This document shows, in pieces, positions 1-8,010 of a DNA stretch of 54,498 nucleotides. The position numbers and the translations under genes were made by a program. Source of the DNA: Rhodocyclales bacterium (GTDB lineage Bacteria > Pseudomonadota > Gammaproteobacteria > Burkholderiales > Rhodocyclaceae). How positions within the stretch are numbered: position 1 is the first letter of the stretch; each line of letters opens with the position of its first letter. A model generated the notes under the pieces. It made no database searches and was not told the DNA's origin. It saw nothing but the letters and a program-made list of their open reading frames with translations. The stretch is from NCBI GenBank assembly GCA_028292505.1, contig JAQGMF010000034.1, positions 1 through 54,498 on the forward strand, read 5' to 3'.

Positions 1-2
1 TC

Positions 3-161
3 GGCATGGCGCTGCACGTGAGCGGCACCGATGCAGCGGCGCTCGATGCGGCGCTGGCACCTTATCAAAAGGACGACCGCTTCGAATGGACACGCAGCAA
101 GCCTGCTCTTGAAGAAATCTTCATCCACCTGATGCGGCAGAGTGCCGACAACTTCCAATGA
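3..161 (+). CDS. ABC transporter ATP-binding protein, C-terminal end (partial)
   Basis: This is the last 52 codons of a gene that starts outside the window; the reading frame is open from the left edge to TGA at 159-161. The end PALEEIFIHLM is the usual C-terminus of ATPases that serve ABC-2 type exporters (typically PSLEDVFIHL). The next gene starts 10 bases downstream and an ABC-2 permease follows it, so this is presumably the nucleotide-binding subunit of that transporter. Walker motifs are outside the window, so the assignment rests on the C-terminal signature and the neighbours. Confidence 0.7.
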   Translation, partial: GMALHVSGTDAAALDAALAPYQKDDRFEWTRSKPALEEIFIHLMRQSADNFQ

Positions 162-171
162 GAAAACAACA

Positions 172-1455
172 ATGCATATCCTGATCGAAGCCGTTGGCAG
201 TGCTGGCGACGTGCACCCCTTTCTTGCCATCGGTCAGGCGCTGGCGGCACGCGGTCACGAGGTCGATGTAATGACGTCGGAATACTTCTCCGGGCGCGTC
301 AGACAGGCCGGGTTGGGTGTCATCGCCGGTAGTTCCGCAGAGGACTATCAACGCGCTATTTCGCAGCCCGATCTGTGGCATCCGCGCCTCGGTTTCAGGG
401 CGCTGTGGCGCGAGTCGCAAAAAAAGCTGCTGCCGTACTACGCGCTACTGCAGGCGCACATACGGCCCGGCGAAACAGTCATGCTCGGTAGCACCCTGGC
501 CTGGTCGGTGCGCTTGGCACAGGAGTGCCTCGGCGTGCCCGCTGCGACGGTACATCTCTCGCCAAGCTGCATCCTGTCGGCGGACGCCCCTGCGCGCATG
601 GCGGGGCTTGGCTCCTGGCTCGAACACCTGCCGGTGAGCTGGCGACGTGCGTTCCTGGGCTGGGTGGAAAAGAAATTCCTGGATGGCGTTGTCATGGACG
701 ATCTGAATGTCATACGCGCACAGCTCGGACTGGCACCGGTCAGCAAAGTCTTCAGTCATTGGCAGCACTCGCCGCAGGCCGTGATCTGTGCGTTTCCGGC
801 GTGGTTCTGCGCGCCACAAAAGGACTGGCCAGCGCGCAGCGTGACGACGGGCTTCCCGATGTGGCGCATGCCGGGCACGCAGGCGTTAAGCCCGGCGCTG
901 CAGGCCTTCCTCGCAGAAGGCGAGGCGCCCATCGGCTTCACACCGGGCTCGGCAATGGCATTCGGTCGCCCCTTCTTCGAGCGCGCGCAAGCGGCCTGCG
1001 CGGCGCTCGGGCGTCGGGCCGTCTTCGTGACACCGTTCAGCGAACAATTGCCATGGGGCATCGATGGGGTGGCACCCGCGTTCATTCACCATGAGCGCTA
1101 TGTGCCCTTCGACGCCCTGGTGCCGCGCTTGGCGGCTCTGGTGCACCACGGCGGTATTGGCACCATGGCGCAGGCCATGCACGCTGGCGTGCCGCAGCTC
1201 ATCACGCCCTTCGCGCACGACCAGTTCGACAACGCTGCGCGTGTCACCAGATTGGGTTGTGGCGCACAACTCGATGCTGCGTCCCCGGTCAAAAAGTGGA
1301 CGAGCACGCTGGTACGTTTGCTCGTCGACCCCGCCACGCGCGCCGCCTGCCAGCGCACGCAGGGGCTGATGTCCGATCAGGCACAAGTGCTGGCGCAGAT
1401 CGTTGCACAGGTTGAAGCGCTGGCGGTCGGACAGCGGGAGGCTGTACTGACGTGA
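172..1455 (+). CDS. GT1-family (UGT-like) glycosyltransferase
   Basis: A cytoplasmic GT-B glycosyltransferase of the UGT/MGT type that moves a sugar from a nucleotide donor to a small or lipid acceptor. The N-terminus has the family pattern GSAGDVHPFLAIGQAL, and the C-terminal donor-binding signature is VHHGGIGTMAQAMHAGVPQL followed by PFAHDQFDNA. Length (427 aa) is normal for the family, and rhamnosyltransferase RhlB-like enzymes are the closest type I can name. I chose ATG 172 rather than the upstream ATG at 142 because 142 lies inside the preceding ATPase gene and the conserved fold starts right after 172 (MHILIEAVGS). The 3' end overlaps the permease start as GTGA. Lying between the two halves of an ABC-2 exporter suggests that its product, or a self-protecting glycosylated compound, is exported. 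Acceptor unknown. Confidence 0.8.
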   Translation: MHILIEAVGSAGDVHPFLAIGQALAARGHEVDVMTSEYFSGRVRQAGLGVIAGSSAEDYQRAISQPDLWHPRLGFRALWRESQKKLLPYYALLQAHIRPGETVMLGSTLAWSVRLAQECLGVPAATVHLSPSCILSADAPARMAGLGSWLEHLPVSWRRAFLGWVEKKFLDGVVMDDLNVIRAQLGLAPVSKVFSHWQHSPQAVICAFPAWFCAPQKDWPARSVTTGFPMWRMPGTQALSPALQAFLAEGEAPIGFTPGSAMAFGRPFFERAQAACAALGRRAVFVTPFSEQLPWGIDGVAPAFIHHERYVPFDALVPRLAALVHHGGIGTMAQAMHAGVPQLITPFAHDQFDNAARVTRLGCGAQLDAASPVKKWTSTLVRLLVDPATRAACQRTQGLMSDQAQVLAQIVAQVEALAVGQREAVLT

Positions 1456-2591
1456 GTTTGCGGCAGCACTTCGATCCGGGCCGGTTTGGCGCCATCATGC
1501 TCAAGGAGTTCATCCAGCTGCGGCGTGACCGGCTGACTTTTGCCATGATGATCGGTATCCCGATTATCCAAATGGCATTGTTTGGTTTCGCCATCAACGG
1601 TGATCCGAAGCGCTTGCCGACTGTCATCGTGGCGCAGGAACAGGGCACGTTCACGCGCAGCATCGTGCGTGCGCTGGAAAACTCAGGCTACTTCAAGGTC
1701 ACGGCCCCGGACGTGAGCGCACGCGAAGCCGAGCGCATGCTCGCCGAAGGCCAGGCACAGTTCGCCCTGACCATACCGGCGGGCTTTGCGCGGGCCATCT
1801 TGCGTGGCGAGCAGCCGACGATCCTGCTCGAAGCAGATGCCACCGATCCGGCCGCAACAGGCAACGCCATCGCCGCCGTGCAGCAGTTAACGCAGACGGC
1901 GCTGGCGCATGACCTGACAGGCCCGCTCGCACGGCCGGCGGCGGCTACGCCATTCGAATTGCGCATTCACCGCCGCTACAATCCCGAAGGCATAACGCAG
2001 TACAACATCGTACCGGGCCTGATGGGGGTGATCCTGACCATGACAATGATCATGATGACCTCGCTCGGTGTGACGCGCGAAGTGGAACGCGGCACGATGG
2101 AGAATCTGCTGGCTACGCCCGTACGTCCCATCGAAGTGATGGTCGGCAAGATCGCGCCCTACATCGTCATCGGCTACGTGCAGGTCGGCGTCATCCTGCT
2201 GGCGGCACGCTATGTCTTCGACGTGCCTTTCGAAGGCAGCTTCCTGCTGCTCATGGTTTGCATGCTGGTGTTCATCTGCGCCAATCTGGCAGTGGGCATC
2301 ACCATCTCCAGCGTGGCACGCACGCAGACGCAAGCCATGCAAATGACATTTTTCGTATTCCTGCCGTCGATATTGCTGTCGGGCTTCATGTTCCCGTTTC
2401 GCGGCATGCCGGAGTGGGCACAAGCCATCGGCGAGTTACTGCCACTGACGCACTTCCTGCGCCTCATTCGCGGTGTGATGCTTAAGGGCAATGGGGCGAT
2501 CGAGCTGTGGCCGGAGGTGTGGCCGCTTCTGCTATTCATCGCCGTGGTGATGGCGGTCGGCCTCAAGCGCTTCCGCGCGACGCTCGACTAA
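1452..2591 (+). CDS. ABC-2 type transporter permease (YbhR/YhhJ-like)
   Basis: Inner-membrane permease subunit of an ABC exporter, 379 aa. One membrane segment near the N-terminus (about residues 30-50, after LKEFIQLRRDRLTF) is followed by a large periplasmic domain to about residue 170. Five more segments fill the C-terminal half, starting around YNIVPGLMGVILTMTMIMMT. The motif TREVERGTMENLLATPV is the conserved cytoplasmic loop of ABC2_membrane_3 permeases. The start is GTG, overlapping the glycosyltransferase stop by 4 bases, which implies translational coupling. It pairs with the ATPase whose end lies at the left edge. Substrate cannot be deduced. Confidence 0.88.
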   Translation: MSLRQHFDPGRFGAIMLKEFIQLRRDRLTFAMMIGIPIIQMALFGFAINGDPKRLPTVIVAQEQGTFTRSIVRALENSGYFKVTAPDVSAREAERMLAEGQAQFALTIPAGFARAILRGEQPTILLEADATDPAATGNAIAAVQQLTQTALAHDLTGPLARPAAATPFELRIHRRYNPEGITQYNIVPGLMGVILTMTMIMMTSLGVTREVERGTMENLLATPVRPIEVMVGKIAPYIVIGYVQVGVILLAARYVFDVPFEGSFLLLMVCMLVFICANLAVGITISSVARTQTQAMQMTFFVFLPSILLSGFMFPFRGMPEWAQAIGELLPLTHFLRLIRGVMLKGNGAIELWPEVWPLLLFIAVVMAVGLKRFRATLD

Positions 2592-2609
2592 AGGCGGCAA
2601 AAAAACGCC

Positions 2610-2689
2610 GTCATTCCCGCGAAAGCGGGAATCCACTTCTACGTGAGATCAGATGCCACCGAGTGGATTCCCGCTTTCGCGGGAATGAC
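2610..2689. repeat. Perfect 27-bp inverted repeat (REP/MITE-like)
   Basis: Two perfect 27-base inverted arms (2610-2636 and 2663-2689) are separated by 26 bases. The arms carry the core ATTCCCGCGAAAGCGGGAAT, itself a palindrome. A single arm of the same family occurs at 5963-5989, and a diverged version at 47779-47847. It sits between convergent genes, only 7 bases from the end of the antiporter gene, so it may also act as a bidirectional terminator or RNA stabiliser. Confidence 0.85.
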
Positions 2690-2696
2690 AAATGAT

Positions 2697-4478
2697 TCAG
2701 GCCGCTTCGCGCGAAGTCCCCGCCGCTTCCTCTGCATCGGCTTCGAACAGCGAGCGCAATTCCTCGGCAGCCTGATTGACGTTCTGCACCAGCGCAGCTT
2801 CATCCTGATACACCGCATGCTGTCGCTTGAGGTTGGCTTCGTCGAATTGCTTGAAGCGTGCAATTGCTGCGGTCACTTCCGCCTCTGGCAGCTTCATGCC
2901 GAGCAACACTTCCTTGGCGAGGACGACGCTGCTGTGCCAAGTTTCGCGCACCAGCATCTTCACATCCAGATCCATCAGCTTGTAGGCGTGAAAGCGATTG
3001 CGGGCGCGGGCGTAGATCGGCAGTTCAGGATAATGGCGGCGCACCAGCTCGGCGGTTTTCAGGGAGGCGTCGACATCGTCGATGGCCAGCACGAAAAGCT
3101 TGGCGTGCTCTATGCCAGCAGCATGCAATACATCGAGTCGTGAGGCGTCGCCAAAATAAACCTTGGAGCCGAACTGACGCACATAATCGACCTGGCCTGG
3201 ACTCGCTTCCAGCACCGTGAAGGGAATGTGCTTGAGTGCCAGCAAGCGGGCGACGATCTGGCCGACGCGGCCGAAACCGGCGATCAGCACGGCTCGGCTC
3301 GGATCCTCGACCGTATCGAAAGGACGCGTGTCCTTCTCGTCGAAACGCGGCGCCAGTAGCCGCTCTTCGAGCAGGAACAGCAGTGGCGCGGCGAGCATCG
3401 ACAGCGTCACGACCACCACCAACCCGTCCGCCTGCGCTGCTGTCAGAAGTCCGTATTGTCGCGCCAGCTGGAACAGCACGAAAGCGAATTCACCGCCCTG
3501 TGCCAGCGCTACAGCCAGCTTGCGCGAACTGCGATTGGAGCAGTCGGTGACGCGGCCGAGCAGGTAGAGCACGACGAATTTCACAACCATCAACGCCACG
3601 ACAATACTCAAAATGGATATGGCGTGACCGCCGAGCAATCCAAGATTGGCGCTCATGCCGACAGCGATGAAGAACAGGCCGAGCAGCAGGCCCTTGAACG
3701 GCTCGATGTCCGCCTCCAGCTCGTGGCGATATTCTGAATCGGCCAGCAGCACGCCGGCGAGAAAGGCGCCGAGCGAGGCGGTGAGGCCGGCGAATTCCAT
3801 CAGCAGCGTGGTGCCGATGACCACCAGCAGCGCCGCAGCGGTAAAAGTCTCGCGGCTGCCCAGCGTGGCGATCCATTTGAAAGCGGGCCGCAACAGCGTG
3901 CGGCCGCCAATGATCACCGCGGCAATGATGGCAACCGCCTTGATCAGGTGCAGCACTTCGAAATCTGCGCCGCCATCGCGGGTCATCATTGGCAGCAAGG
4001 CCAGGATGGGAATCACCGCCAGATCCTGGAACAGCAATATGGCAAATGCATCGCGACCGTGCCGTGCCGTGAGTTGCTGCTTCTCGGCGAGCGATTGCAG
4101 CACCAGCGCGGTGGACGACATGGACAGGGCCAGTCCGATCACCAGCGCCGCGCGCCAACTCATACCCAGCGCGATGGCAACCGCACCGATGACCAGCGCA
4201 CTGGCCAGCACCTGTCCGCTACCCAGTCCGAATACCTGCCGGCGTAGCACCCACAGGCGCGCAGGCTGCAGCTCCAGGCCAATGATGAAGAGAAAGAGCA
4301 CCACGCCGAACTCGGCGAAATGCAGGATGGCACCCACGTCGCTGATCAGGCGCAGCCCCCACGGGCCGATAAGCACGCCGGCGGCGAGATAACCGAGCAC
4401 CGCACCGAGGCCGAGCTTGCGGGCGATGGGCACCATGAGTACGGCGGCGGCGAGGAAGATGGCAGTTTGGCTCAGCAT
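2697..4478 (-). CDS. Monovalent cation:proton antiporter, CPA2 family, with RCK domain (KefB/KefC-like)
   Basis: Inner-membrane K+/H+ antiporter of the KefB/KefC type (593 aa), which exports potassium in exchange for protons. The N-terminal ~380 residues are very hydrophobic with family landmarks GVLIGPWG, LFLFIIGLEL and LLFQDLAVIP. A cytoplasmic segment HELEADIEPFKGLLLGLFFI follows the KefC regulatory loop pattern. After about residue 395 comes an RCK/TrkA-N Rossmann domain with the nucleotide-binding motif GFGRVGQIVARLL. KefB and KefC are gated by glutathione adducts; whether this one is cannot be seen, and no KefF/KefG flavoprotein lies beside it. It stands alone on this strand. Downstream is the inverted repeat at 2610-2689. 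Confidence 0.88.
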   Translation of the reverse strand: MLSQTAIFLAAAVLMVPIARKLGLGAVLGYLAAGVLIGPWGLRLISDVGAILHFAEFGVVLFLFIIGLELQPARLWVLRRQVFGLGSGQVLASALVIGAVAIALGMSWRAALVIGLALSMSSTALVLQSLAEKQQLTARHGRDAFAILLFQDLAVIPILALLPMMTRDGGADFEVLHLIKAVAIIAAVIIGGRTLLRPAFKWIATLGSRETFTAAALLVVIGTTLLMEFAGLTASLGAFLAGVLLADSEYRHELEADIEPFKGLLLGLFFIAVGMSANLGLLGGHAISILSIVVALMVVKFVVLYLLGRVTDCSNRSSRKLAVALAQGGEFAFVLFQLARQYGLLTAAQADGLVVVVTLSMLAAPLLFLLEERLLAPRFDEKDTRPFDTVEDPSRAVLIAGFGRVGQIVARLLALKHIPFTVLEASPGQVDYVRQFGSKVYFGDASRLDVLHAAGIEHAKLFVLAIDDVDASLKTAELVRRHYPELPIYARARNRFHAYKLMDLDVKMLVRETWHSSVVLAKEVLLGMKLPEAEVTAAIARFKQFDEANLKRQHAVYQDEAALVQNVNQAAEELRSLFEADAEEAAGTSREAA

Positions 4479-4568
4479 GAAGAATTCCGTGGCAAGGGTG
4501 CGATGCGGATACAGGGCTGATAGTGGAGCTATGTTATCTCACCGGGCTAACGCGTTTCTCAGCACATT

Positions 4569-4700
4569 GCTGTCCCTCCCCCTCGGGGGGAGGGTGGCCG
4601 TAGCCCGGGAGAGGGGAAAGCGTCCGACCATGAGCCAATCTACGCTTCCGCCTCTCCCGGGCTACGGCCACCCTCTCCTCGCGGAGAGGGGACGGCAAGC
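4569..4700. repeat. Imperfect ~50-bp inverted repeat, copy 1 (second copy at 18184)
   Basis: The arms at about 4569-4620 and 4649-4700 are largely complementary, with cores GGTGGCCGTAGCCCGGGAGA and TCTCCCGGGCTACGGCCACC. A related element with the same ends lies at 18184-18320. The G/C-rich arms would form a very long hairpin if transcribed. Nothing inside codes for a transposase, so it looks like a non-autonomous, MITE/REP-like dispersed element. Confidence 0.75.
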
Positions 4701-4907
4701 ACACATGCTATTCGAACATTTCCGCTTGAATGTGGAATGGCCTTGCCCCTTCGAGTTGACCGCCACCCCAATTTCACCGCACGATGCCAACCCGGCTTTC
4801 AGTTTCATGAGGCAAGCATGTCGCAGCACACACCCACGATCAGTGCAAACGCCTTGTCGGCGCGCGTCTGCTCGGCGTGCGCGAATCCCGCCGCTTGCCT
4901 GAAAGCC

Positions 4908-4938
4908 AAAAAACGACCCCGCCTCTGACGGGTCGTTT
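4908..4938 (-). terminator. Terminator-like hairpin, T-run on the minus strand
   Basis: The arms AAACGACCC (4911-4919) and GGGTCGTTT (4930-4938) form a stem; on the minus strand the second arm continues into a run of six T. That is the form of an intrinsic terminator for leftward transcription. However, no minus-strand gene precedes it: the gene to the right (5065-5955) is on the plus strand. It may end an antisense or small RNA, or act weakly in both directions. Confidence 0.5.
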
Positions 4939-5064
4939 CCCGTCGGGCATGCGCCAGACGGGATTCCAGTTTTCTCCATCACCCCCTTCCTCTGCCAGGC
5001 CCGCCGGAAAGCCGCGCGGACAAGCGTGCCCGCGCATATTCCAAATGCATTGACGAGGATGGGT

Positions 5065-5955
5065 ATGACAATTTCAGAAAACAGTTTTGGCGGCATATTC
5101 GATGGCATATGGGTTCCCATCGTGACGCCGTTCCGGGATGACGAAGTGGACCACGCAGCGCTGCGGTGCCTGGCGCACAGTCTGGCGGCTAGCGGTATTC
5201 GCGGGCTCGTCGCCTGCGCCACCACCGGCGAAGGTTCGTCGCTGACGCAGGCCGAGCAACTGGCCGTCTGTCGTTCGTTGCGCGAGGAGCTGGGCGATGC
5301 CTATCCTCTTGTCATCGGCATGGCGGAGATCGCCACTGCGCCCGCCTGCACGTGGGCGCGCGAGCTGCGTGCCTTGCAGCCGGCAGGCCTGCTCGTCAGC
5401 GTGCCGCCCTATTTGCGTCCGTCGCAGGAAGGCATGTGCGCTCACTTCGAGGCCATCGTCGCGGCGGCCGATCTGCCCATGATCATCTACAACATTCCCT
5501 ATCGCACGGGTGCCAGCATCGACATCACCACTTTGCAGACGCTCTGCAAGGATGCGCGCGTGGTGGCGATCAAGGAATGCGGCGCAAATGTCGAGCGCCT
5601 GAACGCCCTGCTGACGCAAACGCGCCTGCAGGTCCTGGCCGGCGATGATTCACAGATATTCACGGCCTTATGCCTGGGCGGTCACGGCGCCATCAGCGCC
5701 GCCGCACACATACGCCCCGACCTCTACGTGCAGATGTTCGCGCTGCTCAAGGCGCAACGCCTCGACGAGGCACGCGCGATCGCTCGACGCCTGCAGTCGA
5801 TGGTGGCCGCCCTGTTCGCCGAACCCAATCCCGCGCCGATCAAAGCGCTGCTGGCTGCGCAGGGGCTTACGCAAGATGCTGTGCGGTTACCGTTGCTGCC
5901 CGCGAGCGAGGCGTGCGTGATGCGCTTGCGGGAGGCGTGGGACGAACTTAGCTAA
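5065..5955 (+). CDS. Dihydrodipicolinate synthase / N-acetylneuraminate lyase family aldolase (DapA-like)
   Basis: Class I aldolase of the DapA family, 296 aa, the usual length (DapA is about 292). Visible landmarks are the ATTGEG substrate loop (residues 52-57), Y142 in YNIPYRTG, and the Schiff-base lysine K170 in VVAIKECG. In true DapA these bind pyruvate and condense it with aspartate semialdehyde for lysine synthesis. ATG 5065 is preferred over 5026 and 5059 because GAGG at 5055-5058 lies 6 bases upstream of it. The gene stands alone, with repeats on both sides. Whether it is the biosynthetic DapA or a paralogue for another 2-keto-acid aldolase reaction cannot be settled, so no symbol is given. 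Confidence 0.85.
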   Translation: MTISENSFGGIFDGIWVPIVTPFRDDEVDHAALRCLAHSLAASGIRGLVACATTGEGSSLTQAEQLAVCRSLREELGDAYPLVIGMAEIATAPACTWARELRALQPAGLLVSVPPYLRPSQEGMCAHFEAIVAAADLPMIIYNIPYRTGASIDITTLQTLCKDARVVAIKECGANVERLNALLTQTRLQVLAGDDSQIFTALCLGGHGAISAAAHIRPDLYVQMFALLKAQRLDEARAIARRLQSMVAALFAEPNPAPIKALLAAQGLTQDAVRLPLLPASEACVMRLREAWDELS

Positions 5956-5962
5956 CAACACC

Positions 5963-5989
5963 GTCATTCCCGCGAAGGCGGGAATCCAG
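5963..5989. repeat. Single arm of the ATTCCCGCG repeat family
   Basis: This 27-base arm differs from the left arm at 2610-2636 by an A-to-G change in the loop of the core and by its last base. No opposite arm follows within 100 bases. It lies 7 bases after the aldolase stop codon. Confidence 0.7.
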
Positions 5990-6002
5990 TGGCTTTAGCG
6001 GC

Positions 6003-6070
6003 GTAGGGCGCAGTGACAACGGCGCCGCATGTTATAGGTGACATGCGGCGCAGTTGTCACTGCGCCCTAC
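6003..6070. repeat. 68-bp near-palindrome
   Basis: The ends GTAGGGCGCAGTGACAAC and GTTGTCACTGCGCCCTAC are exact reverse complements. The inner part (GGCGCCGCATGT / ACATGCGGCGC) continues the pairing with one unpaired base, leaving a loop of about 8 bases. It follows the single repeat arm at 5963-5989, so two unrelated palindromic elements sit in tandem between the aldolase and the S4 gene. Confidence 0.8.
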
Positions 6071-6166
6071 TCGTGGTGAACCGGCGTCATGTTCGGGCGA
6101 GGGAATACTCGTCGAGCCGACCGACATCGGCGATAATCTTCCGCAGTATCCCTGTGCCAGCCCTAC

Positions 6167-6385
6167 ATGCCCCACCACACCTTCACCCTGAACTCCGACT
6201 ACATCGAACTCGACAAGCTCCTCAAGCTGCTGGCCATCGCCTCGTCGGGCGGTGCCGCCAAGGCGATGGTGGCCGAGGGCATGGTCAAGGTCGATGGCGA
6301 GCTGGAAACGCGCAAGACGCGCAAGCTGCGCGCGGGTTGTGTTGTTGAAGTTGATGGCTTGGTAATTACAATTCACGGTAAATGA
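6167..6385 (+). CDS. Small S4-domain RNA-binding protein (YbcJ-like)
   Basis: A 72-aa protein that is almost entirely one S4 RNA-binding fold: LDKLLKLLAIASSGGAAKAM, then VAEGMVKVDGELETRKTRKL, then a short strand VVEVDGLVITI. Stand-alone S4 proteins of the YbcJ type are small, cytoplasmic and probably bind structured RNA such as rRNA; the target is unknown. The codon choice and GC-rich sequence match the surrounding chromosome, while the sequence to its right turns A/T-rich. This gene therefore marks the left edge of the island. Confidence 0.8.
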   Translation: MPHHTFTLNSDYIELDKLLKLLAIASSGGAAKAMVAEGMVKVDGELETRKTRKLRAGCVVEVDGLVITIHGK

Positions 6386-6475
6386 AATAGAGTCGCCTTC
6401 TTCTTTGGAAAAGTTTGCAACTGGCATACTTTTTTTGTGCAAGTATGTAGTTCATTTATGCCAAAGGAGAATCAA

Positions 6476-6742
6476 ATGAAGGTCTATAAGGTCTATGTTC
6501 ACACTACCGGCGATCCACATGTTTCCGAGGTCGTTGTGGCTGCTTCTACCAAGAAGGAAGCTAGCGAACTTGCACTGAGTCACGTCAAGAAAGCCAACCC
6601 ACACAAGGGAGTGCGAACCGCTAAACAGTCCATTGAGGCTAGTAAAGTACTGTACGCGCGCGCCGCGGGAACAAATGGCTGTGTCGTTATCCATAGAATT
6701 CCGATGGACGCATTCAAGGGGGTAATGAAGAACATGGGGTGA
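6476..6742 (+). CDS. Hypothetical 88-aa protein, first gene of the island
   Basis: I do not recognise this protein. The start at 6476 is supported by a strong ribosome site AAAGGAGA 7 bases upstream; an in-frame ATG at 6458 lacks one. The sequence MKVYKVYVHTTGDPHVSEVV is followed by a helix rich in Lys and Ala (STKKEASELALSHVKKANPH), giving a small mixed alpha/beta, basic and soluble product. It has no signal peptide or membrane segment. Base composition is clearly more A/T-rich than the S4 gene before it. It precedes the methyltransferase by 59 bases in the same direction, so they could be co-transcribed. Confidence 0.65.
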   Translation: MKVYKVYVHTTGDPHVSEVVVAASTKKEASELALSHVKKANPHKGVRTAKQSIEASKVLYARAAGTNGCVVIHRIPMDAFKGVMKNMG

Positions 6743-6801
6743 AAAAACCGCTGTTCACAGGCACATATTACGCGTAGACTTCGCACGAATTCACACACCT
6801 A

Positions 6802-8010
6802 ATGTGGGGGAATTCTGTGCTCGCGCAACCGAATCTTTCAGTACAAATAAGCCGACCGCATAGGCTAAATGTTGATGTGCTGGGGCAAGTGTTTACTCCA
6901 GCTCATGTTGTTGACACAATGCTAGCGTTACGGAAGAACGACGGCAGATGTTTGGAGCCGTCATGTGGTGATGGAGCGTTCTCATCTCGCATAGACGACT
7001 GCGTAGCCATAGAGTTTGATAGAACGGTGGCATACGAAGGCGCGACCGTCATGGACTTCTTCGACTTTCCTCTCGAAGAGCCACGCTTCGACACAATTAT
7101 TGGTAACCCGCCGTATGTGCGTTTCCAAGATATTGCTGCTAGCACTCGAGATAAGCTCGATATGCGTCATTTTGACGCGCGCAGTAACCTCTCGCTGTTC
7201 TTCATTGAGAAGTGCATAAGACACCTTGCGCCGGGTGGAGAACTGATCTTCATCGTACCGCGCGATTTCATCAAGGCCACGGCTGCACGTAAGCTCAATC
7301 AATGGTTATATGAGCAAGGTACGATCACAGACTTTATAGACCTCGGTGATGCGCGCATCTTCGATGGCGCAGTGCCCAACTGCGCGATCTTCCGTTTCGA
7401 GCTGGGCCGCATGGATCGCCGCATGCATGACGGTCGTCGTTTTGATTGTCACAACGGGCAACTCGTGTTCGTTAGTGGCGAGTACAGCTTGCCTTTTGCG
7501 TCGTTATTCTCGGTCAAGGTTGGAGCAGTCTCCGGATTAGACGAAGTCTTCACGCATGTTGAGGGCAATGCTGAATTTGTCTGTTCCAAAACACGAGACA
7601 CTGGCGAGACGCGCCGCATGCTCTACGGAATTGAGCACCCACACCTCGATCAACACAAGGACGCGCTACTTGCACGGCGAATACGTAAGTTCGATGAGCG
7701 CAATTGGTGGCATTGGGGGCGTGATCACTTCAAGTCCGATGCGCTCCGCATTTATGTCAATTGCAAGACACGTCGTGAGGAACCATTCTTTACGCACTCT
7801 TGCTGTGAATACGATGGTTCGATCTTGGCGATATTTCCGCGAGACACAAGCGTTGACGTCAAGCGCGCCGCGATATTACTTAACAAGGTGAACTGGACTG
7901 AGTTGGGCTTTGTTTGCGACGGGCGATTCATGTTCACGCAACGTGCATTGGAAACCTGCTATCTGCCTGAACTCTTTCAGGAGCAGTGGGTAAACACAGT
8001 GTGGCGTTGA
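6802..8010 (+). CDS. N6-adenine DNA methyltransferase, TaqI/Eco57I-like
   Basis: Class I SAM-dependent DNA methyltransferase, 402 aa. Motif I for SAM binding is LEPSCGDGAF (residues 51-60). The catalytic motif IV is NPPY (102-105), which is typical of N6-adenine (also N4-cytosine) enzymes. An N-terminal GQVFTP segment (about 28-33) matches motif X of the same class. The C-terminal 250 residues (from about R154) would include the target-recognition part. No restriction nuclease gene is seen beside it, so it may be an orphan methylase or part of a larger defence locus. Residues 154-402 are matched by the remnant at 12710-13444 at about three quarters identity by eye. It is more A/T-rich than that remnant. 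Start codon choice is uncertain because no good ribosome site precedes 6802. Confidence 0.85.
   Translation: MWGNSVLAQPNLSVQISRPHRLNVDVLGQVFTPAHVVDTMLALRKNDGRCLEPSCGDGAFSSRIDDCVAIEFDRTVAYEGATVMDFFDFPLEEPRFDTIIGNPPYVRFQDIAASTRDKLDMRHFDARSNLSLFFIEKCIRHLAPGGELIFIVPRDFIKATAARKLNQWLYEQGTITDFIDLGDARIFDGAVPNCAIFRFELGRMDRRMHDGRRFDCHNGQLVFVSGEYSLPFASLFSVKVGAVSGLDEVFTHVEGNAEFVCSKTRDTGETRRMLYGIEHPHLDQHKDALLARRIRKFDERNWWHWGRDHFKSDALRIYVNCKTRREEPFFTHSCCEYDGSILAIFPRDTSVDVKRAAILLNKVNWTELGFVCDGRFMFTQRALETCYLPELFQEQWVNTVWR

Larger units (their letters stand above)
4479..5064. other. Long intergenic region with repeat and hairpin
   Basis: These 586 bases separate the divergent antiporter and aldolase genes and contain no convincing gene. 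They hold a large inverted repeat (4569-4700) and a strong hairpin (4908-4938). A 36-codon frame at 4818-4928, with GAGG 6 bases ahead and two cysteine pairs near its end, overlaps the hairpin. I do not count it as a gene. Confidence 0.5.
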
